Shown: positions 22,641-34,762 of the stretch, one piece after another | How positions within the stretch are numbered: position 1 is the stretch's first letter | How the letters are laid out: every line of letters starts with the position of its first letter | Program-made: the position numbers and the translations under genes | Notes under the pieces: model-generated | Told to the model about the DNA's origin: nothing | What the model saw: only the letters and a program-made list of their open reading frames with translations | Database searches by the model: none | Assembly: GCA_036365145.1 (NCBI GenBank) | Contig: JAEOAD010002712.1 | Span: forward strand, 3,801,001 to 3,865,000 | Source: Orientallactaga sibirica | Taxonomy: Eukaryota > Chordata > Mammalia > Rodentia > Dipodidae | Reading direction: 5' to 3' | Length of the DNA stretch: 64,000 nt

Positions 22641-23825
22641 TTCCACCCTGGCCCCCATAAACTGATAATTATCCATGAAGTAAAATGCAATGTATTTAGT
22701 CCATCTTTAAAAGTTCCCATAGTTTTTACCAATTCCAATGATGTTCATACATCCCCATAGTCCAAGGCCTTTTAACTGAGCGATAATACCAAAAAAATCC
22801 ATAAAAAACCCATAATGGCACAGAATACACATTCACACTGCAAAAGATGGCATTGGGCATAGCAAAAAAAATTCAACCAATACAAGGTTTAAAACAACCA
22901 GGGCAAACATCAAACTCTGTAGCTTCAAGTCCAACAACTCTAGTCAGTGACGAATCTCTGAGTCCAATAATTCTAACCAGCAACAAGTCTCTGGCGTTCC
23001 AATTCCGCCCCTCCAGCTAGGTTACTTACAGTCCTGGAAAACTTCATCAGAGGCCAGCAGCTCTCCATGGCAGCCATCTTGTGGTTCCAGCATCTCCACT
23101 GGGTCTCCACTGTAATCCACAGTTCATCCTTATGACTCCATCAGGTCTCCATGCAGGCATCCAGCAAACCTGCTTCACACTGCCCATGGCTGTTTCCAAA
23201 ACACAAGACTGTGTTGCAAATTCAATGACCCTCTTTCCTGCATTTCTTATACTCCACAATACCAGGTAGGGTATTAATCCAGGGGGGATAAAGCAGACTT
23301 TGAAGAACAGGACACTCCTTGAGCACTCAGGCCCCTTACTTCAAAAGTGTCTACATTCTTCCTGTCGTCCCAATGCAGGTCAGCTGGCCCAGTCTCAATG
23401 GTTGTAATCTTTCAAATAATTTGCAGATGAACAGGCAGCAGTGTAGGCCCAAAGATTTCACTTTTTTCTGAGTCATATCCCTCCACTCACACTAATCCAT
23501 TTCTACACAATGCAACCCTGCACAAGTTCTCAAGACGTGGCCATAACAGCAAGCCTCTCACATAAATTGCCTCTAGCTCAGTTCAAGCAAAGCTCTTTCT
23601 GACCCTCACAAGCCAAACCTCTCAGTCCATAGTTCTTACTGCATTCAGGTCTTTTAACTCTGACCAGAATAGTCCATCAAGCTGTACTTACAGCACTGCA
23701 AGGCGTCTCTTAGGTCAAGGTTTCAAATCCTTACACAATCCGCTTGAAAATCAGCTCCAAGAGGCCAAAGCTACAGAGTCAGGTGTCTATCAGCAAATGA
23801 CACCACTCCTCAATACCAACATTAC

Positions 23826-24178
23826 TGTTGTAGGCAGGTTTGTGTTGCTGGCAGAAATCACCCAACCAAGAGCAGCTTCTGGGGAAAAAAAAGGATTTAT
23901 TTTGGCTTGCAGGCTTGAGTGGAAGCTCCATGACGGCAGTGGAAAATGATGGCATGAGCAGAGGGTGGACATCACCCCCTGGCCAGCATACGGTGGACAA
24001 CATTAACAGGAGAGTGCTGAACACTGGCAAGGGGACACTGGCTATAACACCCATAAGCCCGCCCCCAACAATACACTGCCTCCAGGAGGCGTTAATTCCC
24101 AAATCTCCATCAGCTGTGAACCGAGCATTCAGAACACCTAAGTTTATGGGGGGGGGGCACCTGAATCAGACCACCACA
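23826..24178 (-). repeat. 5' LTR of the MaLR element
   Basis: Partner of the LTR at 22286-22640. A run of nine or ten G at 24148-24157 is a local expansion. Confidence 0.85.
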
Positions 24179-24429
24179 CATATGATACATAATAAGTCAG
24201 TCTCTGGGCTGTAGAAACTAACCCTTCCTATGCTGTGCCCTCCCCTGCTTTGGACATGGCACGTGTTGAGTGGTGCGTCCCACCGTCCTCAGTCTTTGCT
24301 CCACTGTGGCTCTTGACGATTAAGCCCAGGGCTGTCTCGCTTGGCGCTTTTCTTCCAGGACTCTTGGGCAATGTGCTTGTGCCTGAGTGGTTCTTGGCTT
24401 TCTGAAATTGTCACCATCACTTCATGGTG

Positions 24430-24838
24430 TTTTAACATTTACTTATTTGTGTGTGTGCACGCATATGTATGAGTGTTCATCTGTGCAAACGTGTGTGCAC
24501 ATGCATGTGGGTGCATGTGGAGGCCATGGCTTGATATTGAGTGTCTTTCTCCATTGCTCTCCATCTCATTTTTAAATATTTTTTTAAAATTTGTATTGAG
24601 AACTTCCATACACATATACAATGCCCCTTGATTATAATCTCCTCCCACCACCCTGTTTTGTCTCGCTTCCCGTATCCCCCCTCCAATGAACCCTTTCACA
24701 TTTCCAACTGTGATGCCTCTGCCTCCCCAGTGCTGGGGTTAAAGGCATGTACCACCATGCCTGACTGTTGCCCCGTTTTTTTTAAACTTTTTATTGACAG
24801 CTTCCATACATATAGACAATATATAATTATCCTTTTAA
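24430..24838 (-). mobile_element. B4-like fragment and L1 3' UTR pieces with a B1 fragment
   Basis: B4/TG-rich piece at 24430-24560. Antisense L1 3' UTR text at 24575-24700 ('gagaacttccatacacatat') and 24780-24838 ('ttattgacagcttccataca'). A B1 fragment lies at 24700-24765. Confidence 0.5.
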
Positions 24839-25125
24839 AAGAATGTATTTATTTATTTGAAGAGAGTGAGAGAGAAAGAGCATGGGTTCACCAGGGCCTC
24901 ATGCTGGTATAAACGAACTCTAAACTCATGCACTACTTTATGCATTAGGTACTGGGGAATTGAATGCTGGCCAGCAGGCATTGCAAGCAAGTGCAGCAGC
25001 TCTCCCCCAGCCCTGTTTTCCTTTCATCTAAGCATGGAACATGGCTTATGAACTCTTTTCATGAACTTTTTTTTGAGGTAGGATCTCACTCCCACCCAGG
25101 CTGATCTGAAATTCATTCTGCTATA
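24839..25125 (-). mobile_element. ID-type SINE, antisense, then B1 fragment, antisense
   Basis: ID-type at about 24839-25015 (A-rich tail to 'ctctcccccagcc'). Truncated B1 at 25060-25125. Confidence 0.75.
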
Positions 25126-25764
25126 CTATTCCCTTTCTTTTCCTTCTGCAAGCAGGCAGGGTTAGAGGGAGGCTTGGTGGGTTTTTAAACAGTCCTATAA
25201 AATCTCCCCCTGTGGGTGTCCCAGTGCAGATAACAAAACCTAAGGAGCCTTATTCGCATGAACTTGATCAAATGAAGCGAGTAAACAGCAAGCCGGCGCA
25301 GATCACGGCCAGATACATCTGAGTCCAGTTCTCTTCAGCCCCTTGAGTGACCTCATTTGCAGGGAAACAAAACACCACTAGACGGCGCTGGGGTTCAAGA
25401 AATCAGCTCTGACAACGAGTCCAGGAGCTGCCAGCTCACCTCCCTCAGTCAGCGCCCACGCCAGAAGCACTTCGGCTTCAGGAGTCACCCGCTCACTTTG
25501 TGTCCGCACGGGTACACGAAGGTTCGTGGGGTTTGAACCGGTCCAAGTTAGCCCCTCCAGGATGCTATCTGGTTTGCCATGGCACTTGAAAATTCTCAGT
25601 GCCGTTCGCTCCCTACACACCCTCCTCTGCTCTCCACAGCCCTGAGAGATTGCTCAGCAGGAAGCAGCTCTGGGTTTTGGGGTAACACCCTGAGACAGGA
25701 TGTCTGCACTGTGGCTCTTTCAGGATGGCAAACCCAGGTGATGGAGGTTCTAGAGTCTTACATT
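25126..25764. other. Unique sequence about 1.5-2 kb upstream of the KCNH1 exon
   Basis: Repeat-free. It could hold distal promoter elements. No motif is distinctive enough to call. Confidence 0.35.
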
Positions 25765-25986
25765 AAAAAAATTCTTATTTCCATTTATTTATTAGAGACA
25801 CAGAGAGGGGGAGAGAAAGCGAGAGTGAGTGAATGAGAATGGGTGCTCCAGGGCCTTCAGCCACTGCAAACTCCAGACACGTGTGCCACCTTGTGTAGCT
25901 GGCTTACGCGGGGCCTGAGGAATCGAACCGGGGTCCTTTGGCTTCACAGGCTTACGCCTTAACTGCTAAGCCATCTCTCCAGCCCA
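25765..25986 (-). mobile_element. ID-type SINE, antisense
   Basis: Complete antisense copy ending 'taactgctaagccatctctc'. It is the last SINE before the CpG island. Confidence 0.9.
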
Positions 25987-26649
25987 AGTCTTACATTCTA
26001 CCGTTGACTCAGTCTGAAATGAGCTATCCACTTCTTCCTTCTGTGGCATGTAGTCGCCTGCCTGGCCTTCCAGCATAGAAGGCCCAAGACAGGAGCACGT
26101 GCAGCCAGAAGCCCCTCCCCAAGTCAACTTAGACGGCCCTTCTGTTGTCTGTCCAGGACCTTGGGTCTATAGGATTTCTATCTGGGGTGGGGCAGTTGTG
26201 TGAACTCCAACACCCTGAGCCCTTGGAGTGGTCCTCCAAGCCTAGGCTTCAGCTGGTTAATTAATGCCCAGTGCGCTTTGGGGGGGGGGTCTGTCTCCAA
26301 GTCTTTGCCCTCAGGAGAAGTGCACTGCTTTGATGCCTGCCAGCCAGTTCGTTTGGATGGTAAGAGGTGGGGCTATAGCTTAAAAGTGCACTGCGCACAC
26401 TCAGGTATTTTCTTGGTCTTTTCTGCTCGGTAAGAGTTGGCAACAGTCGAGATGGGACATTTGTCAGAGAGGCTGCGTGCGTCAAGATAGGCCAGGACAT
26501 CTCCCTGGGCTGAATCTGAGTCACCTTACAAGTCTGCTCTCCCACTTTACAGACGACTGGCAAATGGCATCGAGGTGGGGGGAGCGCTAAGAGAGCCCGT
26601 GCATGATCAGAACGGTGTCTCCAGAGCCTAGAGGTGCCAGGCTCCAGTC
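25987..26649. promoter_or_regulatory. Proximal upstream region of KCNH1
   Basis: Repeat-free run leading into the CpG island. A run of ten G lies at 26279-26288. No TATA box is placed where it would decide a start site. Confidence 0.35.
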
Positions 26650-26910
26650 CCAAACGCAGCGAAGAAAGAATTTCACCTCGTGACCTTGCTGGGGTGACTT
26701 CACTCAGAAAGCTACTGGGGTGCCTCTCTCCACCCGGCTCCAGGCGCACCCGGGGCACACTTCCCGGCCGTGCCCAGAGGGTGCCGCTGCCGTCCTGGCC
26801 TTGCCCCGGGCCCGCCCCTGGCTCGCGCCTACCGGCCCGCAGGCTCCCCGCAGGGTGTCGGCAGGCGGGCCGGCGGGAGTCTCGCGGTAGGGGGCGCCGC
26901 GGGCCGGGCC

Positions 26911-26972
26911 CGCTCCTTCTCTCCCTCCCTCCCTCCCCCTCCCTCCGTCCATCCCTTCCTCCCTCCGCCCAC
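26911..26972 (+). repeat. Polypyrimidine tract in the KCNH1 promoter
   Basis: About 60 bp almost entirely of C and T in CCCT/CCT repeats, broken by a few G and A. It lies roughly 220 bp 5' of the KCNH1 start codon. Confidence 0.7.
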
Positions 26973-27083
26973 GGGACGCGGCGCTCCGGGGCGCACGGCG
27001 AGGCGGCCGCGGCGGGGAGCTGCGGAGCGCGGCGAGGCCGGGGGAGCCAGCCGCCGCCCCTGCGCTCCCGGGCCGCGGGGCGC

Positions 27084-27143
27084 ATGGGGCGCGAGCAGCC
27101 GGGGCCGCACGCGGGCCGCACGGCCGGCTGTCTGCCGCGGTGA
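27084..27143 (+). promoter_or_regulatory. Upstream ORF in the KCNH1 5' leader (19 codons)
   Basis: ATG at 27084 opens a short frame (MGREQPGPHAGRTAGCLPR) ending at TGA 27141-27143, 45 bp before the KCNH1 start. Its start context has G at +4 but C at -3, so initiation would be leaky. It matters only if transcription begins upstream of 27084, which the sequence does not prove. Confidence 0.4.
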
Positions 27144-27734
<591 letters not shown>

Positions 27735-27780
27735 TGATCAATCGCACCCCTTTGCCCGTGCGTCCCCCTTGAGGCGACGC

Positions 27781-28829
27781 CTGGAGGGGTTGTGATTTTC
27801 CCAGACTCAGGTGGGAAGTGGAGGGCCCAGGGATGGAGCGAACAGAGCGGTCCCAGGCACAAATCTGACGTGTGTCTTCTCTCCTAAAGCCATTTATGCC
27901 AAGTCTTGTTCACCTATAATTACCAACCCCCCCAAGCCTCCCTCTCAATCGATCGGCTACCCAACAGATCTGTGCTCAGCACCATTGTCCTGTTGGAAGA
28001 AGCGCCGCAGCGCGAGGCGCAGGGGCCAGAGTCCCAGGAGTAAGGGTAGTCAGGGAACAATTCCAGATGCCCTTTTATCCAGCACTTGTTTGCTTTTCTG
28101 TGGTCGCGCTGGTCAGCGGCCCGGAGCCCCAGAGGAGAAGGGAGCCCAAAGAGAAGAAGCAACGTCAGACAAACGCCTTGGAGCCCCGAGAGCAGCCCGG
28201 GGCAGAGCTGTGCGCAGTCCAGGCTTGGGGAGGTGCGGCACGGCGTGCACCTGTTCATCCCAGCGCCGGGGGAGGAGAGGAGGCAGCCAGGCCGGGTGCT
28301 CTCCGCGGGCTCCCGAGCTCTCTCCTTGCAGTGGCAGATGACATGCTTCTGCAGAGAGGCTGTGAGGAGCGAACTCAGGAGCGGGGTTTCGATCTTGTGG
28401 CTTTGAGCATGAGAAACTCCACGTGGTTAGTTAGGGAGTGAGGGGAATGGCACGAGGAGGGACTTGTGCCACTGATAAGTTCTCTTCAATTAAGAAGCAG
28501 GAAGCTGTCAACTAGGATCGCAAAGCAGTGAGGCGCTCTTAGGGATGATCGCGTCTGTACTGCGTGCTTGGCAGTAAGAGCGCTGGAGAGGGTGCCTGGT
28601 CCTCATTTTCCCTCCAAAGTCTTCCCTGTTGTGGGCGTTTGGCAAGGCCGCAGTCGGCATCCGCGGCCGCGTGGGGGTGAAAACTGTTAAATGAACAGAA
28701 AGGTACAAGTGCTCGTGGATTTTTAAATGAAATCATTATTTAAGAGTGACTGTACTGTACATCATTAGTGGACCATTTGGGAGTATGGAGACGGTCTCGC
28801 AGATTTGGGATCTTGTTAGTGAAACCACG
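27781..28829 (+). other. GC-rich 5' end of intron 1, no exon recognised
   Basis: CpG density falls gradually. A second GC-rich patch at 28150-28340 and a NotI-type GCGGCCGC at about 28662 are the only marks. Several overlapping open frames of 100-176 codons exist without family similarity. Intronic regulatory sequence is plausible but unproven. Confidence 0.4.
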
Positions 28830-28957
28830 TTTGTTTTTGTTTTTGAGGTGAGGTCTCAGCCTAGTCCAGGCTGACCTGGCACTCATGGCAACTCCTCCTA
28901 GCTCTGGCTCCCCAGTGCTGGGACCAAAGGTGTGGGCTACCATTCCGGGCTGCTATT

Positions 28958-28991
<34 letters not shown>

Positions 28992-29135
28992 TTTTTCGAG
29001 GTAGGGTTTCACTCTGGTCCAGGCTGACCTGGAATTAACTATGTAGTCTCAGGGTGGCCTCGAACTCACTGCGATCCTCCTACCTCTGTCTCCCAAGTGT
29101 TGGGATTAAAGGCGTGCGCCACCACGCCCGGCTGG
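28830..29135 (-). mobile_element. Two antisense B1 SINEs
   Basis: An old copy (28830-28955) and a younger copy (28961-29135). A 30-bp T run (28961-28990) is the younger copy's A-tail. Confidence 0.85.
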
Positions 29136-29919
29136 CTGCTATCAACTTTTGCATAGATATCATAGGCATGAATCATTCCATGTGTTGGAGGGGAGGCAGG
29201 ATCTTGTAAGTCACAGGAAAACTGTATCTAAGGGTTCTCCATGTCTGTGAGGAGAAGCAGAAGGAGAAGCCTACGACAGCAGTCTGGGCTGCTTGGGTCT
29301 GTGGGAGGAGCTAAGAGCCTCCTACAACCTTGGCGTTCAGTTGCTCTCAGAGCCTCCCCCTTATGTGAGCACACATAGAATGTCAATAGAATAAGGGGCT
29401 GGGAATATTTTTAGCCCTGACATTTCCATCTCAGCACCAATAGCTTGATTTCCATCAACTAAATGAACAAGAGCAACAAGAAAACCCCAACATCTTGGGC
29501 AAGTTTGGATGAACTTGATATTCTCTGTACTTCAGAAGAAAAAGTTCTGGTCTTGAAATGTGCGGTTTAGATTTTTGGTGATTCTCATAATAGTCCCTGA
29601 ATATGAATGGACAAAAAAAATATGAGCTCTCAGAAATTTCACAATATCTGCATGTATTATGTTTTACTGTGTCAGAAAACTCTATTTAAAAATATTGATT
29701 GTCTCCTCCCAAATCCTTGATAGCCTATTTTTGGACAGTACAGCATTTAGATAGCATTTTACCTTTAAATAGCAATCCTGCACGATCACTGGCTATGTTA
29801 TCACAGTGGCCCTGTGTGGTATTATCGATCCTCTTTTACAGAGTAGAAAACCAAGTTCGGGAGTGTTAAGATTTCAGTGGCAGAGCAGACAGTGCCAGAA
29901 GCCAGTGTTCTTTGGAGAG
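29136..29919. other. Unique intronic sequence
   Basis: Repeat-free for about 780 bp. No exon, RNA or clear motif cluster. Confidence 0.35.
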
Positions 29920-30330
29920 TGTTGTGGGTTTTTTTTTTTATAGTGTTGGGGATCAACTCAGAGTCTCACACATGCTAGGCAAGCACTCTTCCACTGAGCC
30001 ACACCCTCAGCCCTCATGCAACTTCTTGTAGCATATTGTTTCTCCACTCACTAGACCTTGGTCCATGGAAATGTGTGTGGCATGCATGTGTGTGCCTCAC
30101 GTATGGAGGCCAGAGGAGGACCTCGCTTCCCACCATAGAGTCTCTCGCTGAATCTGGAGCTTCCTATGTTTCGGTTAGGCTGATTATGGAGTCCTAGCCA
30201 TCCTCCTGTCTCTGCCCCCCTCAGCACACTGGGGTTACAGGTATGAGCAGCCATGCCTGGTTTTTCACATGGGTCCTGGGGAGCCAACTCAGGCCTTCAT
30301 ACTTGCACAATGAGGGTTCTTACCTGCTGG
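29920..30330 (-). mobile_element. B4-like SINE fragments, antisense
   Basis: 'ggggatcaactcagagtctc ... ccactgagccacaccctcag' at 29940-30015, then a second B4/B1-like mosaic at 30060-30330. Confidence 0.6.
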
Positions 30331-30418
30331 TCACCTCCCATCTCCATTCCCAAAATTGTTTTTATTATCTCTAAAAACATGATTAATGTTGTGTACTGGT
30401 GGGTTAGAACTGGCCTTG

Positions 30419-30775
30419 TGTGGTGGTTTAATGTAAAATGTCCTCCCCTGGCCTCTCCCCCCACCGTGGCTGCTAGTGTTTGTGATGAAGCTTCCTTCTT
30501 GGCCTCCAGCTGGCAGAGCGGAGCCTTGCTGGAGGAGGTGTGTTGCTGAGGGTGGGCCTTGGGGAGGATTAGGCCAGCCCTACTGTGTGTTCAGAGCTGG
30601 CTCACTCCTATGGCTCTCTCCCTGCTGCTGATGTGTGAAGATGTGATCTGGTTGCCATACTTTCTCCACCATGATGGAACTGCCCCTATAAGCTGTTATC
30701 CTGAAACAAACCCTTTCCTCCCATGAGCTGCTTCTAGCTGGGTGTTTTGTCCCAGCAATGAGAAGGTAACTGCTA
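30419..30775 (+). mobile_element. Solo MaLR LTR, sense
   Basis: Starts TGTGGTGGTTTAATG, contains 'cctggaggaggtgt'-like text (ctggaggaggtg at 30530) and an 'aaacaaaccctttcctccc' end region, and finishes 'agaaggtaactgct'. Same family group as 59001-59344 but diverged. No clear target duplication. Confidence 0.65.
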
Positions 30776-31489
30776 CTGCTTGTTTTGGGAGAACTTGATG
30801 AGCAGGGGTCTGGATGTGATGCACTGTAGATACCACGTGGGCTGATCCCTTTTCCTGTTTGTTGTATTGCTAAGGAGGTTGATGTGAACAGCCTTTCCTA
30901 ACGATGGGAGGGGAGAACTGGTACGACCCCAAGCTCCTTGGCCTCAGAGTCAGGCTCTTTATACTACACCATGCAGCAGCATTCCTCCTATCACTATTAT
31001 TTTCTCTCAAGCATAATTTCCCAGTGGAGATTAAATAAAATGTTATAACAACAAGAACAACATCCATTTTGGCCAGAGGCCCTGTTACTAGGTCCCAGCA
31101 GAGTAACAGAGTAACAGAGTGCCCAGATGTATTCCTCAGGAGTGCAGGCCTTTCACCTTTGCCAGTGGGTTAGCAGAAGACAGGGGTGAGATATGAGGCA
31201 CCCCACACCTCTATGCTCCTTTCTGTAGTCCCAGGTGAGTTTTCATAGACAATCACCTTTAATCTCCACCAGCTTTCACAGGAGGATGGGGATTCTAGTT
31301 TAAGCTTAAGCCACTGACAGTCCTAACTTTGAGTGGTTTCCCTAGTTAGTAAGAAGCACAGGTTAAAGACAGGGTGAGTGCATTTGGAACTAGGCATTTA
31401 TTTATTCAACGAGGATGGCCTGAACATAGTTGTTAAAACACTGGGGATAGGGCAAAACAAGAAACTGTCCCGCTCTTAGTTAGTTTGTT
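30776..31489. other. Unique intronic sequence
   Basis: Only a triplicated 'gagtaacaga' at about 31101-31118 stands out. Confidence 0.35.
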
Positions 31490-31889
31490 GTGTGACTTTT
31501 TCTGGGGAGACATGAACAAATGTCTCTTCACCCCAGAGAGGACACCAATGATAGACCAAGAAATGATCACAAATTCAGTTTGGTGAACCAGTGAGTTCAA
31601 ATGTCTCCTCACCCCGGTGAGGGCCCCGATGACAGACCAAAGAAATTATTACTCAAGTTCAACTTCCTGTGATTTCCTCACAGGAACAACCCATAAACAG
31701 GGTGATCCTAAAACACTTATATCACCAAAAAGCCCACCTCAGCATGGGTGACAAGTCAGGAAAGCTGTATCATTGGAGTCCCCACTCCAGTCAACCTTCA
31801 GCATCCCGAGGACCACACAAACCCCGGGCAAGATTACATGTAGCTGGGGTGGGGGAAGCACGATGGAATGGGGGCTTGGAGTCCAAGTG
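31490..31889. repeat. Imperfect 78-bp tandem pair upstream of the 57-bp array
   Basis: 'aaatgtctcttcaccccaga' (31518) and 'aaatgtctcctcaccccggt' (31598) begin two related units that both continue with 'gatgacagacca'-like text. The remainder to 31889 is unique. Confidence 0.5.
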
Positions 31890-33196
31890 AGGGTCTACAC
31901 TTGCCCACACCCTTCTTTGCTGGAATATTGATATGTCTGATCTTTGAGGGTCTACACTCGCCCACACCCTTCTGTGCTAGAATATTGATGGGCCTGATCT
32001 TTAAGGGTCTACACTCGCCCACACCCTTCTGTGTTGGAATATTGATATGTCTGATCTTTGAGGGTCTACACTCACCCACACCCTTCTGTGCTGGAATATT
32101 GATATGTCTGATCTTTAAGGGTCTACACTCACCCACACCCTTCTGTGCTGGAATATTGGTATGTCTGATCTTTGAGGGTCTACACTCACCCACACCCTTC
32201 TGTGCTAGAATATTGATATGTCTGATCTTTGAGGGTCTACACTCACCCACACCCTTCTGTGCTGGAATATTGATATGTCTGATCTTTAAGGGTCTACACT
32301 CACCCACACCCTTCTGTGCTGGAATATTGATATGTCTGATCTTTGAGGGTCTACACTCACCCACACCCTTCTGTGCTGGAATATTGGTATGTCTGATCTT
32401 TGAGGGTCTACACTCACCCACACCCTTCTGTGCTGGAATATTGATATGTCTGATCTTTAAGGGTCTACATTCACCCACACCCTTCTGTGCTGGAATATTG
32501 GTATGTCTGATCTTTGAGGGTCTACACTCACCCACACCCTTCTGTGCTGGAATATTGATATGTCTGATCTTTGAGGGTCTACACTCACCCACACCCTTCT
32601 GTGCTGGAATATTGATATGTCTGATCTTTAAGGGTCTACACTCGCCCACACCCTTCTGTGTTGGAATATTGATATGTCTGATCTTTGAGGGTCTACACTC
32701 ACCCACACCCTTCTGTGCTGGAATATTGATATGTCTGATCTTTAAGGGTCTACACTCACCCACACCCTTCTGTGCTGGAATATTGATATGTCTGATCTTT
32801 GAGGGTCTACACTGCCCACACCCTTCTGTGCTGGAATATTGGTATGTCTGATCTTTGAGGGTCTACACCCTTCTGTGCTGGAATATTGGTATGTCTGATC
32901 TTTGAGGGTCTACACTCACCCACACCCTTCTGTGTTGGAATATTGATATGTCTGATCTTTGAGGGTCTACACTCTCCCACACCCTTCTGTGCTGGAATAT
33001 TGGTATGTCTGATCTTTGAGGGTCTACACTCACCCACACCCTTCTGTGCTGGAATATTGGTATGTCTGATCTTTGAGGGTCTACACTTGCCCACACCCTT
33101 CTGTGCTGGAATATTGGTATGTCTGATCTTTGAGAGTCTAGACTCGCCCAAATCCTTCTGTGCTGGAATATTGATAGGCCTGATCTTTGAGGGTCT
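31890..33196. repeat. 57-bp minisatellite, about 23 units
   Basis: Unit: gggtctacactcacccacac / ccttctgtgctggaatattg / atatgtctgatctttga. About 23 copies; most are exactly 57 bp, while units at about 32804 and 32860 carry deletions. Diagnostic sites vary (TTTAAG or TTTGAG; GATATG or GGTATG; GCTGG, GCTAG or GTTGG). Since 57 is divisible by 3 and no frame-stop occurs in the unit, open frames of 309 and 327 codons run through it on opposite strands. These are artefacts of the repeat. Confidence 0.95.
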
Positions 33197-33373
33197 CATG
33201 TAGATAATCATTGCTGCTTTCAAAATTGCAATGGCCATGTTTTGCCCGAGATCAGAGTTCCACAGCAAAATGACTTCTTGGTGACTCTTGGTCCAAAGTT
33301 CTTGCTCTTATTCCACAATGTTGATTGGCCACAGGTGCTGATTTGGCCTGTCAGTGTATTTGAAAAACATTTT

Positions 33374-33595
33374 AGGGGCTGGAGAGATGGCTCAGCAGTT
33401 AAAGGCACTTTATTTCTCACCCTGTGTGCTTGGGTTCAGTTCCCCAGCCATCCATGTAAAGTCAGATGCACAAGGTGCAACATGTGTCTGAAGTTAATTT
33501 TTCAGTGGCCAAGAGACCCTGGTGAGCCCATCCATGCACACATGCATGCACACATACATACATGCACACACACAAGTAAATATTATAAAAGAATA
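33374..33595 (+). mobile_element. ID-type SINE, sense, with CA-rich tail
   Basis: Head 'ggctggagagatggctcagc', body diverged, tail 'catgcacacatgcatgcaca'. Confidence 0.75.
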
Positions 33596-34762
33596 TTTTA
33601 AAGATGCTTACCAGTCTTGCTGGTGCTACAGTCTAGTTTAACTTTCTTTGATACTGTTTGCATGCTACTTGAAGGAAAGATCTAGTAAAATAGCTGTTCT
33701 CTGGGCTGTCAGTCATCCACAGCAGTATTTAGACACTGTTTGAGTATTGCTTGAAGGAAAGATCTAGTAAAATACCTGTTCTCTGAGCTGTCAGTGGTCC
33801 ACAGCAGTATACAGCGCTCCACATTGGATGTGCCTTTGTTCATGATCCTATCAGTGACCATTTAAAGTCCTACTGGCTTTGCTTCCCATAGGCAAAGCCT
33901 GTGTGCTTCTCTTTGTATTCAGTGGAGGAATATGCTCTTCCACAGTAGTTTTTGATAGTTGCTTAAATCTGTGAACACCCGTTGTCAGCATGTTCATTGA
34001 AGCAAAGAAGAGTTCTGTCTTAGGAAGGCTGGCAGACCTTGGTGCCAAAATCTACAAAAATATTACTCTAGATGGTCCCATTCTAGGAGGAACATATGTT
34101 TTAGTATGCAGGAACCTATATCAAACAATCATAGGTGCCAGGAAGAATCTATGCACATCACAGGAAACACAGCCCGTTTCGGTACAGATTTATGTACATG
34201 TATAATTTACAGCTTGCTAAGTCAGCTGTGTTTTTGTGTAGTGTTAAGATGGCTCAGGTTGTTGATATAATTAGTTAGAAAACAGGATGGATGCTGTGGG
34301 TAATGCCGTGTTTCTTCACAGATGTTTTGAGCCATGGCAATATTTATCAAACAGAGAACTGGGTGACACGCATGGGCACTGGAAGGGGAGTGGATGTAGT
34401 CTGGTTCGTTTGCCAGCTTGCCAGTGATTGCTTCTTATAGTTAGTGCGAAAGTAACCTTCAGCTGTCTTTCTGGAGAGAGCTGAAAGCTTGATTCTAGCG
34501 TCTGATGCTAGCTGGGGAACCAAGAGCCTGAAGTCTGTGCTCCAGAGAAACAATTAGGCTTCTGAACGCCGTGGCTTTTCATGAGATCCCTGCATTCTAA
34601 TAACCATGTGAGAAGCATTGTGGGAAAATCCCGTTGTTCGCGTCCTTCTTTCTGATCTTTACTTTCCAGCTGGACCTCACATTACACATGGTTCTTTAAG
34701 CTCCACCTTGTGCTACCTGGTTGTTTTCTCCTTTCTTTGTTAAAGACTTGAAAAGAAATATT
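33596..34762. other. Unique sequence with an 82-bp tandem duplication (33648-33823)
   Basis: Two units share 'cttgaaggaaagatctagta', 'ctgttctctgggctgtcagt' (second copy has 'gagctg') and 'ccacagcagtat'. Downstream, a 71-codon frame at 33990-34205 has no known relative. Nothing else is recognised. Confidence 0.5.

Larger units (their letters stand above)
22286..24178 (-). mobile_element. Complete non-autonomous MaLR (ORR1-like) element
   Basis: Two LTRs in the same orientation (22286-22640, 355 bp; 23826-24178, 353 bp) enclose 1.2 kb of internal sequence. A perfect 5-bp duplication CATAT flanks the whole (22281-22285 and 24179-24183). On the minus strand each LTR runs TGTGGTGGTCTG to ACA and carries AATAAA. 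Next to the 3' LTR is a purine tract (GGGGGCCAGGGTGGAA, minus of 22641-22656). Next to the 5' LTR a primer-site-like 'ttggtattgaggagtgg' is present. The interior has no gag, pol or env frames. MaLR elements are moved by ERVL-type machinery in trans. Confidence 0.85.

Noticed and set aside
31868..33268. Repeat proteins of 19-residue units on either strand
   Set aside because: These are the 57-bp minisatellite read in frame; no promoter, splice or start context.
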